From the NCBI GenBank assembly GCA_020632575.1, contig JACKFH010000002.1, positions 124,001-188,000 on the forward strand: 64,000 bases of DNA. Direction: 5' to 3'. The stretch is from Candidatus Omnitrophota bacterium (GTDB lineage: Bacteria > Hinthialibacterota > Hinthialibacteria > OLB16). A model generated the notes under the pieces. It was not told where the DNA came from. It worked only from the letters and a program-made list of their open reading frames with translations, and did not search any database. The position numbers and the translations under genes are program-made. This document shows, piece after piece, positions 26,201 through 34,017 of the stretch (within the stretch, counting starts at the first letter, position 1; each line of letters starts with the position of its first letter).

Positions 26201-28528
26201 AGTCCAACCCACATCCTCGTTGTCATCCCCTTGGCGGAGGTCGGTCAGCCCGTCGTTGTCGTTGTCGATGTTATCGTAATTGGCCTCCGTCACATCGTCG
26301 TCCCAGCTGAACAGATACCACTCGCCCGGCTCGTCGACTCCCTCGTCCCGGGCCTGGAGCGGATTGACGTCGTTCAGTATCTCATCGTACAGCGTTTCGT
26401 CCGTCAGACCGTCGCCGTCATTGTCGATGCCGTCCGAGAGCCACCTCACCGAATTGCTGTTGTTATCGACTCGGTCCTCCCAAAGCGGCAAGACCTGAGG
26501 ATTTTGGAAATTCCCGAAATCGGTCTTTTCGAAACCCTCGCCGTTGATAAGCCGCCGCATGATAATCCGGTCGTCGGAATCCTCTTCCTCTTCGTTGTAG
26601 ATGATTCCGGCGTAAGTCGGCCGGTCCTCGTCGACATGCCGTTCCGGATCGTAGAACAGCTGACCGTCCTCATTGGCGTCGCCGTTGTCATCGACCCGTC
26701 CGTCGTAATCGTTGTCGGTGAAATCTCGGTTGTCGTTCCCCGTAATCGGATCGAACCCGCTGGTGGTCTCCGCGATCGTGTCCCAGTTTCCATCCGGGAT
26801 GTGGTTTTCGTTACTATCGTCCCGAATGATGTCGGCGCTATTCAGGATTCGCGTGTCGCTCCCCCAATCGCCATCGTTGTCGAGGGCGGCGAGGGGCAGC
26901 AGCGTATTGATCGGCTGACGGTTCAAAGTCTGCGTTTGGGTGATGGTCAAATTGGGGTTCAACTTAGGACGATTCCCGGCGATGTCCTTTTCCGATTCTT
27001 GCCGAAGTCTTGGCGTGGTGGAGTCGACAGTGATGAAACTCTGAATTAACTGATGGATTGTCGCTCCTTGGGCCGAAATGATGTCGTTCATGCCATCGAT
27101 GAGCTGCACCATGAACCGCGATCTCGCTGGCGCGTCGTCGCCGTAAGGGGCGCTCGGTCGAGTTTCTCGGAGATCGTCGATGCCCGGGTTGAATTCGCCT
27201 CCCACGCTGCCACCCGCCGTGTCATCCACCTCGAAGTAATCGTCCACGACATCCGGCACTCCGCCATCGTCGACGCCGTTGGCCATGATAAACGCTCGGT
27301 TCCCTCGGTTGTCGACCAAGTCGGTGGGGGTCCGTCCCAGTTCCTGATACGGCCCGCCAGCCCAGTACTCGTCCTCCTCGTCGGTCAATCCGTCGCCATC
27401 GTTGTCGACCCGGTCCCCCTCAACCAGGTTTTGGCGGCTGGAGGTGATTCCCAGGATTGCCGCGTCCGAGTTGCCGACCAGAGCGCCATCGGTCTCCCGT
27501 TCCGTTTTCTCGTCCTGTCCGCCGATACCCGGCCCGATTTCGGTTCCGGAGGTGAACCCTTCGCGGAATTGAATGATCCTTTGCGCGAGGGTCGTCCCCG
27601 CCCGGCTGCCGACCAAAGCGGTCAGAAACACCTCGAGATCGAGCTCGCTCGGGTGCAATCCGGAATCGTAGGTGTGCAGGGATTGAGTCTGAGGAATCGG
27701 GCTGTGCCCCCCGGGAGGCGATGGGGGAGACGCGACCCGATTCCGGTTGCCGGCTATGTTCACATTGATGCGCGCCGCGGCTGGATCGATCCCATTGAAA
27801 TCGAAATCGTTGTCGAAACCCATCCCGAGGCTGTCGATGCGTCCTCCCTGGTCGATCGACTCCCCGAGGAAAGCGCGGCGGATTTCAACGCCGTCCTCGT
27901 TGCGAAGCCCATCCTCGTCATCGTCTTCCTCGCCCCCCTCGGTCGGGGGACGGCCGGGGGGATCGGTCAGGCCATCCAGATCGTCATCCACGCCCGCGAG
28001 CCCTGGGGCTCCGTCATCCGAGACCGCTCCCTCGGGGTCTTCGTCGACCCCGCGCCGCGAGAAGAACAGGAAGGGGTCGAAATCTCCGAACCCACGACCG
28101 GTCAGTCTCGGCCGCACCTCCCAGATCGATCCATTGTGAATCAGAACCGCGTCGGGATTCTCGACGAATTTCTCTGTGTTGAAACTCCAGCGTCGAAGGT
28201 CGTAGACCGTTCTCGGATCGGTGTAATCGATCACATCCGCCTTGCCGATCGCCCAGGAGTCGATCAGCGAGATATAGGGGCGGATTTCGTCGCCGGTGAA
28301 TGGGATGCCGTCATGGCCGTTAATCAGGTTCGTGAACTCTTCACGGAGACTCTCGACTCCCGACTTCGCGGTGTCTTGGACCATGATTCCGTACTTGTAG
28401 TTGGCGGTGGTCTCTTTCTCGAGCCGAACCGTCTGCATGAACGCGACCGCGAACACGACGAAAATCGTGAGGATGACCAGCACGGTCAACAGCGCGATTC
28501 CTCGTTCATTTTGAAAATGAGTCTTCAT
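23216..28528 (-). CDS. Giant GspK-like minor pseudopilin with Ca-binding repeats and lamin-tail-like domain
   Basis: 1770 residues from ATG 28528 (GGAG 6 nt upstream). Type IV prepilin leader cleaved at Gly10/Ile11; mature position 5 is Thr, not Glu, as expected for GspK only. GspK-like blocks follow: IDSWAIGKADVIDY near 100, an INVN/helix-hairpin-helix-like segment near 270-340, and a second one near the C-terminus (LVNINVADQKVLLALPFFPPEL). Between them are at least ten Asp-rich loops such as DNDGDGLTDE, resembling thrombospondin type-3 repeats. A lamin-tail-like domain sits near 1030-1080 (MEMVNFGETPVDLAGWEIRQG). GspK is usually about 330 residues. Predicted tip of a pseudopilus; the rest is inference. 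Last gene of the H-I-J-K operon. Confidence 0.85.
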   Translation of the reverse strand: MKTHFQNERGIALLTVLVILTIFVVFAVAFMQTVRLEKETTANYKYGIMVQDTAKSGVESLREEFTNLINGHDGIPFTGDEIRPYISLIDSWAIGKADVIDYTDPRTVYDLRRWSFNTEKFVENPDAVLIHNGSIWEVRPRLTGRGFGDFDPFLFFSRRGVDEDPEGAVSDDGAPGLAGVDDDLDGLTDPPGRPPTEGGEEDDDEDGLRNEDGVEIRRAFLGESIDQGGRIDSLGMGFDNDFDFNGIDPAAARINVNIAGNRNRVASPPSPPGGHSPIPQTQSLHTYDSGLHPSELDLEVFLTALVGSRAGTTLAQRIIQFREGFTSGTEIGPGIGGQDEKTERETDGALVGNSDAAILGITSSRQNLVEGDRVDNDGDGLTDEEDEYWAGGPYQELGRTPTDLVDNRGNRAFIMANGVDDGGVPDVVDDYFEVDDTAGGSVGGEFNPGIDDLRETRPSAPYGDDAPARSRFMVQLIDGMNDIISAQGATIHQLIQSFITVDSTTPRLRQESEKDIAGNRPKLNPNLTITQTQTLNRQPINTLLPLAALDNDGDWGSDTRILNSADIIRDDSNENHIPDGNWDTIAETTSGFDPITGNDNRDFTDNDYDGRVDDNGDANEDGQLFYDPERHVDEDRPTYAGIIYNEEEEDSDDRIIMRRLINGEGFEKTDFGNFQNPQVLPLWEDRVDNNSNSVRWLSDGIDNDGDGLTDETLYDEILNDVNPLQARDEGVDEPGEWYLFSWDDDVTEANYDNIDNDNDGLTDLRQGDDNEDVGWTLERHGERLVFRCDEDPMDLQFVANLADSMDYSTDLDIADGATKFEVKNASREYTTEAFGMEAMRITEVLARPLIRLQAEDQDGSAPGGNWQTAADANLNDRTVDFHYVNTVGGDTGTWTFDQEIPKGKYYVLIYSFNNGLKGKVYHLEGVTANIDSAAGTFLVDQNSYDHFDSETFSEEIFPTTSTVRNGMVSGSRPHVLFTDEPVDIEGSLTVNLNCPSADSNAPFSFDYIELYAPDAQFMEMVNFGETPVDLAGWEIRQGSETFKIDDEDPQIVAPGQFVVIYPEDDAKDENEGPSGIGDLRPKGYPDDPGPEPLILTREDLFVPEDEDVEDITPFHLTTSLEDILFASSTARVVELWAPKLDPTELQDANADLNAASKTLVDSFYFNGSSDDCSVRQTYHRQDKMVFFSQRRGDPTLSMLRHDKSLLNATETIERYVHGPIRYLAEDAVVTKDPSGTIAANEPGNAASFKPEFILGRSTVPGATGEEDQITEFGETIFGLTEHEQEEFESGDHLSDDNTITFHWPGILNQFREPFTLDNTDNVPGSVDGLPVLYVRGYGVPNAPIGMFDMDTSGDDEDEQLRWSGDLLFVFDPSEDLDKYQDVINIENDSIRITLRVPETADIPLAATTYGALNIPSATFAFSYIEVSAGFPETVGYMACDPGRDSYFYPDRDLTTDVNARFLYMQRRRINDPNLSPEAVSERSLRFRQGPLANSSPYLPGAFGRNIEKYSMGRGVFCGPTAGEISQIMTRMEFQSDPVIDGLVNINVADQKVLLALPFFPPELRPEVFTNVRNRLRVSGLMSQVLVMGRSQRGFDGEIGEIGRDDDGDGLADLQDLGYTTSGGRPLTDRYAPSWDPPTFGPNGFGMFGFDDNGDGIIDEPAEYRAPGTDDGPYASVGQVSTPMLNPLTLKELRRLDQQMGNILRPDGSVSLLDDSDIHMMLGRIMNLITVQANEFIVISRGRVIDTQVTEQDPELNNVLAEQHLEEDLSR

Positions 28529-28550
28529 CCTCTTCTCCGATCTCCTCATC

Positions 28551-29891
28551 TCATTCGTCCCCTGTCTCGAACGGGAGAAAGATTCGAGTTGAAATCTCGA
28601 CAGGTTCGTCACGGTATCGGTTTTCGTCTTGAACGAACAATGTCACCTCCACAAGCCTTGGGAGACCGTCGGTCTGGTCGGCCAGCGCCTCGAAGGCTCG
28701 TTGTTCGGCGAAGGGTTCTCCCTCGAAGGAGAGAGCCTTATCGCTTCCCGGAACGACCGCCATGTCATCGGCTCCATTGGGGAGAAAGTTGGGCGCGACC
28801 TCGATGCCGATCGAGCCGACCGATGAGTTTTCGATGGAGGAGTCCCAATTCAAGGCGGGGAAGGAGTAGGGGTGGTATTGGGCGGCCTCGCGGAACTGTC
28901 GAGCCACCGCGCCGGATGGGTCGGTCTTGGCCTCCCCGATCAAGTAATTGTAGAAATAAGCTTTGCAATCGAATCCCACGATATGCAGGGCCATCGGCTC
29001 GACAATTTGGGTCACTTGGCTCTGATCGATCGATGGACCGTCGATATTGAGCCCCGTCTCTTCAGCATCCAAGCCCTGGAGCGGGTTCTCGGGATTGAAC
29101 CAGGGGGCCTCGATTCCGAATATTGGATCGGGAACACGGTCTCCCAAACTGTATTGAAGCGCGACCGAGTAGATGCCGTCGACTTGATTGCTCGCGTTGA
29201 ATTGCAGGTTGGTCACCCCTGTGAAGGCGGATCGTCTCAATAAATCGCTGCCGGTCCGAATATCGATCGCGTAACCGACTTCGACCAGATTGGAACCCGA
29301 TCCCGTGTCCGAAAGAGTCAGGAAATTGATCATGTCGCGAGGGTAATAAATGTCCTCGTCGATCCCTTCATCCACGAGTCCGTTGCCGTCGTTGTCGAGC
29401 CCGTCCGCCATGGGACGCCCCTGAAGGCCCAAGTACTGGGAAACGGGGCTATCCGCCTCGCCGTCGCCGTCGTTGTCGACATCGTCGAACGCTTCCTCGT
29501 CGGTCTGCCCGTCGCGGTCGTCATCGATGAAATTTCCGCGATACATGCGAGGATCGCGGTTGTCGATGTTGGCGTCATAGGGGGGCCAATCGTTCAGGAT
29601 CATTCGCCCCCGCGGATTTTGAATTCGCCCGAGCTCACGGCCGCGAATCTCGGTCGGGGTGAATTCGATATCCGAATCCCGGAGCGTGGCATTGCGAAGT
29701 TCGCGTGTGATCACATCCAGGGTGGTGCGTCCATTTTGGTAAATGTCGACCCGAGCCACCGCCGCCTGACGAACCGCGTTGGCCGCGAACAAGGTTTGGA
29801 AAGCCAGCCCCATCAGGATCAGGAAGGTTATGGTCGAAACCATCATCTCGACCATGGTGAAGCCGCGCCTATCTCTCTTGGGGATGTTCAT
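28551..29891 (-). CDS. GspJ/PulJ-like minor pseudopilin with Ca-binding repeats
   Basis: 446 residues from ATG 29891. Prepilin leader MNIPKRDRRG/FTMVEMMVS: cleavage after Gly10, Glu at mature position 5, then a hydrophobic helix to about residue 33. GspJ-like features follow: DIYQNGRTTLDVITRELRNATLRD (about 45-70). An insert at about 100-180 holds three acidic loops (DDDRDGQTDEE, DNDGDGEAD, DNDGNGLVDE). Normal GspJ is about 200 residues. The start codon overlaps the preceding stop (TAATG), so translation is coupled. GspK-like gene starts 22 nt after its stop. Confidence 0.87.
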   Translation of the reverse strand: MNIPKRDRRGFTMVEMMVSTITFLILMGLAFQTLFAANAVRQAAVARVDIYQNGRTTLDVITRELRNATLRDSDIEFTPTEIRGRELGRIQNPRGRMILNDWPPYDANIDNRDPRMYRGNFIDDDRDGQTDEEAFDDVDNDGDGEADSPVSQYLGLQGRPMADGLDNDGNGLVDEGIDEDIYYPRDMINFLTLSDTGSGSNLVEVGYAIDIRTGSDLLRRSAFTGVTNLQFNASNQVDGIYSVALQYSLGDRVPDPIFGIEAPWFNPENPLQGLDAEETGLNIDGPSIDQSQVTQIVEPMALHIVGFDCKAYFYNYLIGEAKTDPSGAVARQFREAAQYHPYSFPALNWDSSIENSSVGSIGIEVAPNFLPNGADDMAVVPGSDKALSFEGEPFAEQRAFEALADQTDGLPRLVEVTLFVQDENRYRDEPVEISTRIFLPFETGDE

Positions 29892-31342
29892 TATCTCTCC
29901 TCCGGCAGCCGCACCAGCGCGGTCGTTCGAAAGGCGCGTTTGTAAGTGTCTTCGTCCGCGCTCCCGTCGAGATCGTCGTCGACATCGTCGTAAGCCTCTT
30001 CGTCGATCCATCCGTCGCCGTCATTGTCCTGACGGTCGTCGCCCTGGAAGATCGTGATCGTCACATAAAGCGCCCCACGGGCGGCGTAAGCCCGCACATC
30101 CTCATCGATGAAATCGTCGCCGTCGTCGTCCAGGTTGTTGAAGAACTCCTCGTCGATCGCGAGGCCGGTGATGTTTTCGTACCCCGGGATTCCCGACCTA
30201 ATGTTGGCGTCGCCGTCGTTGTCGATTCCATCTCCCGCCACCGGCACTCTCCGCACGCTGATCTGGAAATTGTATTCGTCATTGGGGAAGGGCAGGGGAG
30301 CGGGCCGCCAGGGAAAGACCGCGCCTTGGCAGTCCTCGTCGATTAGGCCGTCGCCATCGTTGTCGAGACCGTCGAAGATCTCCTCGTCGGTCGCGGAGTC
30401 GATGTCATCGTCCAGCCCGTTGCCCGCCAGCAGGGGGGCGTAACGATACGGGTTGATGTCTTCCTCGCTTTGATGATCGAGCGAGACTTGCGAGGGGAGG
30501 GAAAGGTCCTCGTCCGTCAGCCCGTCGCCGTCGTTGTCTTCGCCATCCGCGAACTCTTCGTCGATGCCCCTTTGGGGGTCATAGGTTAGATCGCCGTCGG
30601 GACGCAGACCGAGATCTTGGAGCACCCCTTGTAGGCGCGCGAAAGTGGATCCCGAATCGCCGGTGTCGTCGATCAGGCCATCGCCGTCGGTGTCATCGTT
30701 ATCCAGTCTGGGCTGCGGATGGTTGAGGAAAAGACGGCTGACGTCGCTCTCGATCGAGCCATCGAAATCCCGACGACTGACCACCCCGGGAGCGGTGTTG
30801 ATTCGACCCGCCGAACGAAGCGCGTCGAACATGATGTCGTCGATGCCGTCGCCATCCGGAAGCGGACGGCTGTCCACCCATGGGCCGTTGGCTTGTCCCA
30901 GTCTTCCACGGTTCGACTCCTCGTAAGCGTCGTCATCCACGCCATTCCCCGGAACGCTGAAGATCAGCGGGAGGTTCCAGCGGTGGACATTCCCTCCATC
31001 GACCCGGAGGTCGAAAGGATCGCCGTTCTGGTCGGCCAACAAATATTCTTCTGTCGCATAAATGGAAGAGTCTTGCACCACCGGCCAGGTTGTCGGATTC
31101 AACCCAGGAATGAATGGCATTCCGGTCGGATCGGACCGAATGCTCTCGAGGATGGTCTGCGCGATCAATGCGGCCCTGGTTTCGAATTCAATCGGTTCGC
31201 TCTGTTGCAGCGTCCGGTTCAGGATCTGGAGCAACACCAGCAGGCCCGATGTGAGGATGACAAAGGCGACCAGGATCTCGATCAGAGAAAAGCCTCGGTT
31301 TCCGGTCTTGGGGGTGGCGAGGAAAGGTCGGAAACGTTTCAT
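29891..31342 (-). CDS. GspI/PilV-like minor pseudopilin with Ca-binding repeats
   Basis: 483 residues from ATG 31342. Leader ends TGNRG/FSLIEILVAF: cleavage after Gly17, Glu at mature position 5. The segment EFETRAALIAQTILESIRSDP (about 57-77) is GspI-like, where usual family length is about 130. The rest is dominated by six or seven acidic loops: DTDGDGLIDD, DNDGDGLTDED, DNDGDGLIDED, DDDGDDFIDED, DNDGDGWIDEE, DDDLDGSADED, alternating with beta-rich segments. Start overlaps the upstream stop as TGATG and its own stop overlaps the next start. The acidic loops probably bind Ca2+, stabilising an extended rod; that is inference from thrombospondin-type repeats. Confidence 0.87.
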   Translation of the reverse strand: MKRFRPFLATPKTGNRGFSLIEILVAFVILTSGLLVLLQILNRTLQQSEPIEFETRAALIAQTILESIRSDPTGMPFIPGLNPTTWPVVQDSSIYATEEYLLADQNGDPFDLRVDGGNVHRWNLPLIFSVPGNGVDDDAYEESNRGRLGQANGPWVDSRPLPDGDGIDDIMFDALRSAGRINTAPGVVSRRDFDGSIESDVSRLFLNHPQPRLDNDDTDGDGLIDDTGDSGSTFARLQGVLQDLGLRPDGDLTYDPQRGIDEEFADGEDNDGDGLTDEDLSLPSQVSLDHQSEEDINPYRYAPLLAGNGLDDDIDSATDEEIFDGLDNDGDGLIDEDCQGAVFPWRPAPLPFPNDEYNFQISVRRVPVAGDGIDNDGDANIRSGIPGYENITGLAIDEEFFNNLDDDGDDFIDEDVRAYAARGALYVTITIFQGDDRQDNDGDGWIDEEAYDDVDDDLDGSADEDTYKRAFRTTALVRLPEER

Positions 31343-32271
31343 CAAACAGGACCCTCCAGATCTTCCGGAAGGGTCTGAACCGGCCAGGGTTCATAGATGC
31401 CATAATCGTAACTCGCTGTTTGCCCGGTCAACCGAAGGATGTAAAGGGTATGGACCTGAAGTCTCGCGACAAACTCCTGGTCGTTGGTCGGATCCGATCG
31501 GGCTTCCGTGACAATTTGCTGAAGTTCTTGCGCCACAGGCGCTGGATCCGAAATTCGTCCCGTGCCGAATCGCAGGAACGAAATGTAATCGTAGATTTCA
31601 CCCGGTGGATTCGCCTCCGAAACATCGATGTCGGGGGAGGTAAAAATAAAATGCAGCGCCAGCGGGCGAAGAACCTGTCGTTGATCTTCCGGGGTAAAAA
31701 TCTGGTTGCCGTTTGGTCCCCGGTCCTCTTGGTAGGCCGCGACTATCGTCCCTTTCGAGTTGAACTCGATCACGGTGAAGTAGGAGTAAGTTCCGTTTTT
31801 GTTTAACCGGCCATCGGTCAGATTTTCAGGGATCAACGCGTTCCCGTTGATATCGATCAAAGTCGATCCGGGTGGCATCTCGTTGGGTCCAATCACTTGT
31901 TCGTAACCGGATTCCCAACCTTGGTTCCGGATTACTTTCTTCTCCACCCAATATTCGAGTTTAGGACCCAGTTCGTATGCCTCGCGTGGGGTCGAGGCTT
32001 GGCTATCATAACTCATTTCCAGGACGATTCGTCGGGGTTGGTTGGTGGTGAGCGCCCCCTGCCTGGCATGGCGAAACATCGCCGCGATTCCCTTCAGGGC
32101 CGTCTCTTTCCTCGATTTCTCCATGATTTCCACGCCGGAAATCGAGAGAATGCCGATGAGGATCATTAAGATGCCCATCACCAGGAGGAGTTCGAGCATG
32201 CTGAAGCCGGATTCGCCGCGCATTCGGGCTCGAATCGTGGGGCTTAACACCCTATTTTTAAGTGGATTCAT
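31342..32271 (-). CDS. GspH/FimT-like pseudopilin
   Basis: 309 residues from ATG 32271 (GGAG 11 nt upstream); an alternative ATG at 32223 lacks a ribosome-binding site. Prepilin leader ends RMRGESG/FSMLELLLVMG: cleavage after Gly22, Glu at mature position 5, followed by a hydrophobic helix. The block KGIAAMFRHARQGALTTNQPRRIVLEM (about residues 60-90) is the conserved GspH/FimT region. The C-terminal half is beta-rich and has none of the Asp-rich loops found in the three genes behind it. First gene of the operon, 71 nt after a good -10. Confidence 0.87.
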   Translation of the reverse strand: MNPLKNRVLSPTIRARMRGESGFSMLELLLVMGILMILIGILSISGVEIMEKSRKETALKGIAAMFRHARQGALTTNQPRRIVLEMSYDSQASTPREAYELGPKLEYWVEKKVIRNQGWESGYEQVIGPNEMPPGSTLIDINGNALIPENLTDGRLNKNGTYSYFTVIEFNSKGTIVAAYQEDRGPNGNQIFTPEDQRQVLRPLALHFIFTSPDIDVSEANPPGEIYDYISFLRFGTGRISDPAPVAQELQQIVTEARSDPTNDQEFVARLQVHTLYILRLTGQTASYDYGIYEPWPVQTLPEDLEGPV

Positions 32272-32348
32272 TGAATCGCGTTCTCCAATCGGCAAAGAAA
32301 ATGCACGATGTCCGCACCGGCCGTAATCTTGTTGAGACATCAAGCAAA

Positions 32349-32378
32349 AGTATAGGGAGGCTCCGAAAAGCGCGTCAA
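32349..32378 (-). promoter_or_regulatory. Promoter of the pseudopilin operon
   Basis: On the minus strand: -35 TTGACG (32378-32373), 18-nt spacer, -10 TATACT (32354-32349). Leader of about 70 nt to ATG 32271. The 343-bp gap 32272-32614 holds this and the divergent leuC promoter. Confidence 0.75.
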
Positions 32379-32535
32379 CTTGTTACAGATCGATTTACCC
32401 CTAGAAATCAAGCAAAAACCATGGATTCTCGCTCAATTCAGAGGTCCGTACCCCGCTCTCGCCTCCACTCGTTGTTGATACCATGGCCGACTCGAGGAGG
32501 ATAGTTGACCTGAAAGCAGGGATCTAGGCCGTAAA

Positions 32536-32563
32536 TTGACTGGGAAGAACTTCCGTTTATACT
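32536..32563 (+). promoter_or_regulatory. Promoter of leuC with palindrome in the spacer
   Basis: TTGACT at 32536-32541, 16-nt spacer, TATACT at 32558-32563. GGAAG-AA-CTTCC (32543-32554) fills most of the spacer and could be an operator. leuC starts 52 nt downstream of the -10, behind GAGGAG. Confidence 0.65.
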
Positions 32564-32614
32564 AAGAGGTTCAACCAAATCGAACAGTCTTTGGACTAAA
32601 TTGAGGAGCCAGTT

Positions 32615-33958
32615 ATGGGACAAACCCTTACTGAAAAGATACTTGCCAACCATTCGGGACGGGACAGCGTCACCCCAGGAGAAAATGTCTGGGTGAATGT
32701 GGATGTTCTCATGACCCACGATGTTTGCGGCCCCGGAACGATTGGCGTTTTCAGGAAACATTTCGGCCCCGACGCCAAAGTTTTCGATTCGGAGAAGGTG
32801 GTCATCATCCCCGACCACTACATCTTTACCGCCGATCTCCACGCTCATCGGAATATCGATATCTTGCGAACCTTCGTCAAGGAACAGGGGTTGAAGTATT
32901 TTTACGATCCCGACTTCGTGGAATCCGAGGGCTTCCCCTCTCCCTATAAGGATCCGACCGCGACCCAGTACAAAGGGGTTTGCCATGTCGCGCTCCCTGA
33001 AGAGGGGCACACGCGACCGGGCGAGATCCTTTTGGGCACTGATTCTCACACCTGCACCGCGGGCGCCTTTGGCGAGTTCGCCACCGGCATCGGCAACACC
33101 GACGCGGGATTTGTTCTCGGCACTGGAAAGACTTGGCTTCGAGTTCCGGAGACTATGAAGTTCATCCTCAAGGGAACCTTGCCTTCGTACCTGATGGCCA
33201 AGGACATCATCCTCCATGCGATCGGCGACATCGGAGTGGATGGGGCCACCTACCGGGCGATGGAGTGGGATGGCGATGGCGTCTTTTCGCTCTCCATCGA
33301 AGAACGGATGACCCTGTGCAACATGGCCATTGAAGCAGGCGGAAAGAATGGGATCATCCCCGCCGATGAACTGACCGAGAATTTTGTCCGGTCGAAAACC
33401 GACAAACCGTTCAATGTTTACCGCAGCGACACCGACGCGAAATATCACTCGATTTATGAGTACGATCTCCAGACCTTGGAGCCGACTGTGGCCAAGCCGC
33501 ATTCGCCGGACAACCGGGATCTCGCACACAAACTGAAAGAGGTCAAACTGAACCGCGCCTATATCGGTTCTTGTACGGGTGGAAAGATCGAGGATTTCGA
33601 GGCGGCCGCCAAGATCCTGGATGGGAAGTCCGTGTCGATCGACACCTACATCGTCCCCGCCACAACCGAGGTCGATTCGGCGCTCGATGTCCGGACCCAC
33701 AATGGCAAAACCCTCCGCGAGGTCTTCCTGGCGGCGGGCGCCAAGATCGGCCCTGCCTCCTGCGCGGCCTGCCTGGGCGGACCAGCCGACACCTTTGGAC
33801 GGATCAACGGCCCCGAGTTGTGCATCTCGACGACGAATCGCAATTTCCCCGGCCGGATGGGATCGAAGGAAGCGGGCGTTTTCCTCGCCTCTCCGCTCAC
33901 TGTCGCCGCGTCCGCAATCAGTGGAAACATCGCGGACCCGAGGGATTATCTTTCCTAA
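32615..33958 (+). CDS. leuC: 3-isopropylmalate dehydratase large subunit-like (aconitase family)
   Basis: 447 residues of the LeuC/homoaconitase large-subunit type. Fe-S ligands Cys320 (GSCTGGKIEDF), Cys383 and Cys386 (SCAACLGGPADTFGR) are all present. Substrate and cluster loops LLGTDSHTCTAGAFGEFATGIGNTD and NRNFPGRMGS are intact. It isomerises 2- to 3-isopropylmalate (leucine synthesis) or a homologous 2-alkylmalate when joined by a small subunit. No leuD or other leucine gene adjoins it, so the exact substrate is less certain. Start ATG 32615 with GAGGAG upstream. Confidence 0.88.
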   Translation: MGQTLTEKILANHSGRDSVTPGENVWVNVDVLMTHDVCGPGTIGVFRKHFGPDAKVFDSEKVVIIPDHYIFTADLHAHRNIDILRTFVKEQGLKYFYDPDFVESEGFPSPYKDPTATQYKGVCHVALPEEGHTRPGEILLGTDSHTCTAGAFGEFATGIGNTDAGFVLGTGKTWLRVPETMKFILKGTLPSYLMAKDIILHAIGDIGVDGATYRAMEWDGDGVFSLSIEERMTLCNMAIEAGGKNGIIPADELTENFVRSKTDKPFNVYRSDTDAKYHSIYEYDLQTLEPTVAKPHSPDNRDLAHKLKEVKLNRAYIGSCTGGKIEDFEAAAKILDGKSVSIDTYIVPATTEVDSALDVRTHNGKTLREVFLAAGAKIGPASCAACLGGPADTFGRINGPELCISTTNRNFPGRMGSKEAGVFLASPLTVAASAISGNIADPRDYLS

Positions 33959-33976
33959 TATACCTTGCGAGAAATT

Positions 33977-34009
33977 CAGGGCGGATTAGCGATGGCCTAA
34001 TCCGTCCTG
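33977..34009. terminator. Hairpin between convergent genes
   Basis: 13-bp stem CAGGGCGGATTAG (33977-33989) with CTAATCCGTCCTG (33997-34009), one G-U pair, 7-nt loop. Located between the leuC stop and the convergent gene ending at 34018. No clear T-run, so terminator function is inferred. Confidence 0.55.
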
Positions 34010-34017
34010 CTTGTCCT

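Noticed and set aside
25835..29050. Long plus-strand open frames (404 and 665 codons) opposite the GspK/GspJ-like genes
   Set aside because: They arise because the complement of Asp-rich GAC/GAT repeats lacks stops; products are Val/Val-Asp repeats without ribosome-binding sites, and the minus strand has prepilin leaders.
23400..31000. Repeated GTCGTTGTCGCCGTC-like units that might suggest a CRISPR or VNTR
   Set aside because: They are coding repeats for DNDGDG loops, irregularly spaced and in frame; no CRISPR-like spacers.
33977..34009. Riboswitch or attenuator near leuC
   Set aside because: The hairpin is after the gene, not before it, and no leader peptide rich in Leu is visible upstream.
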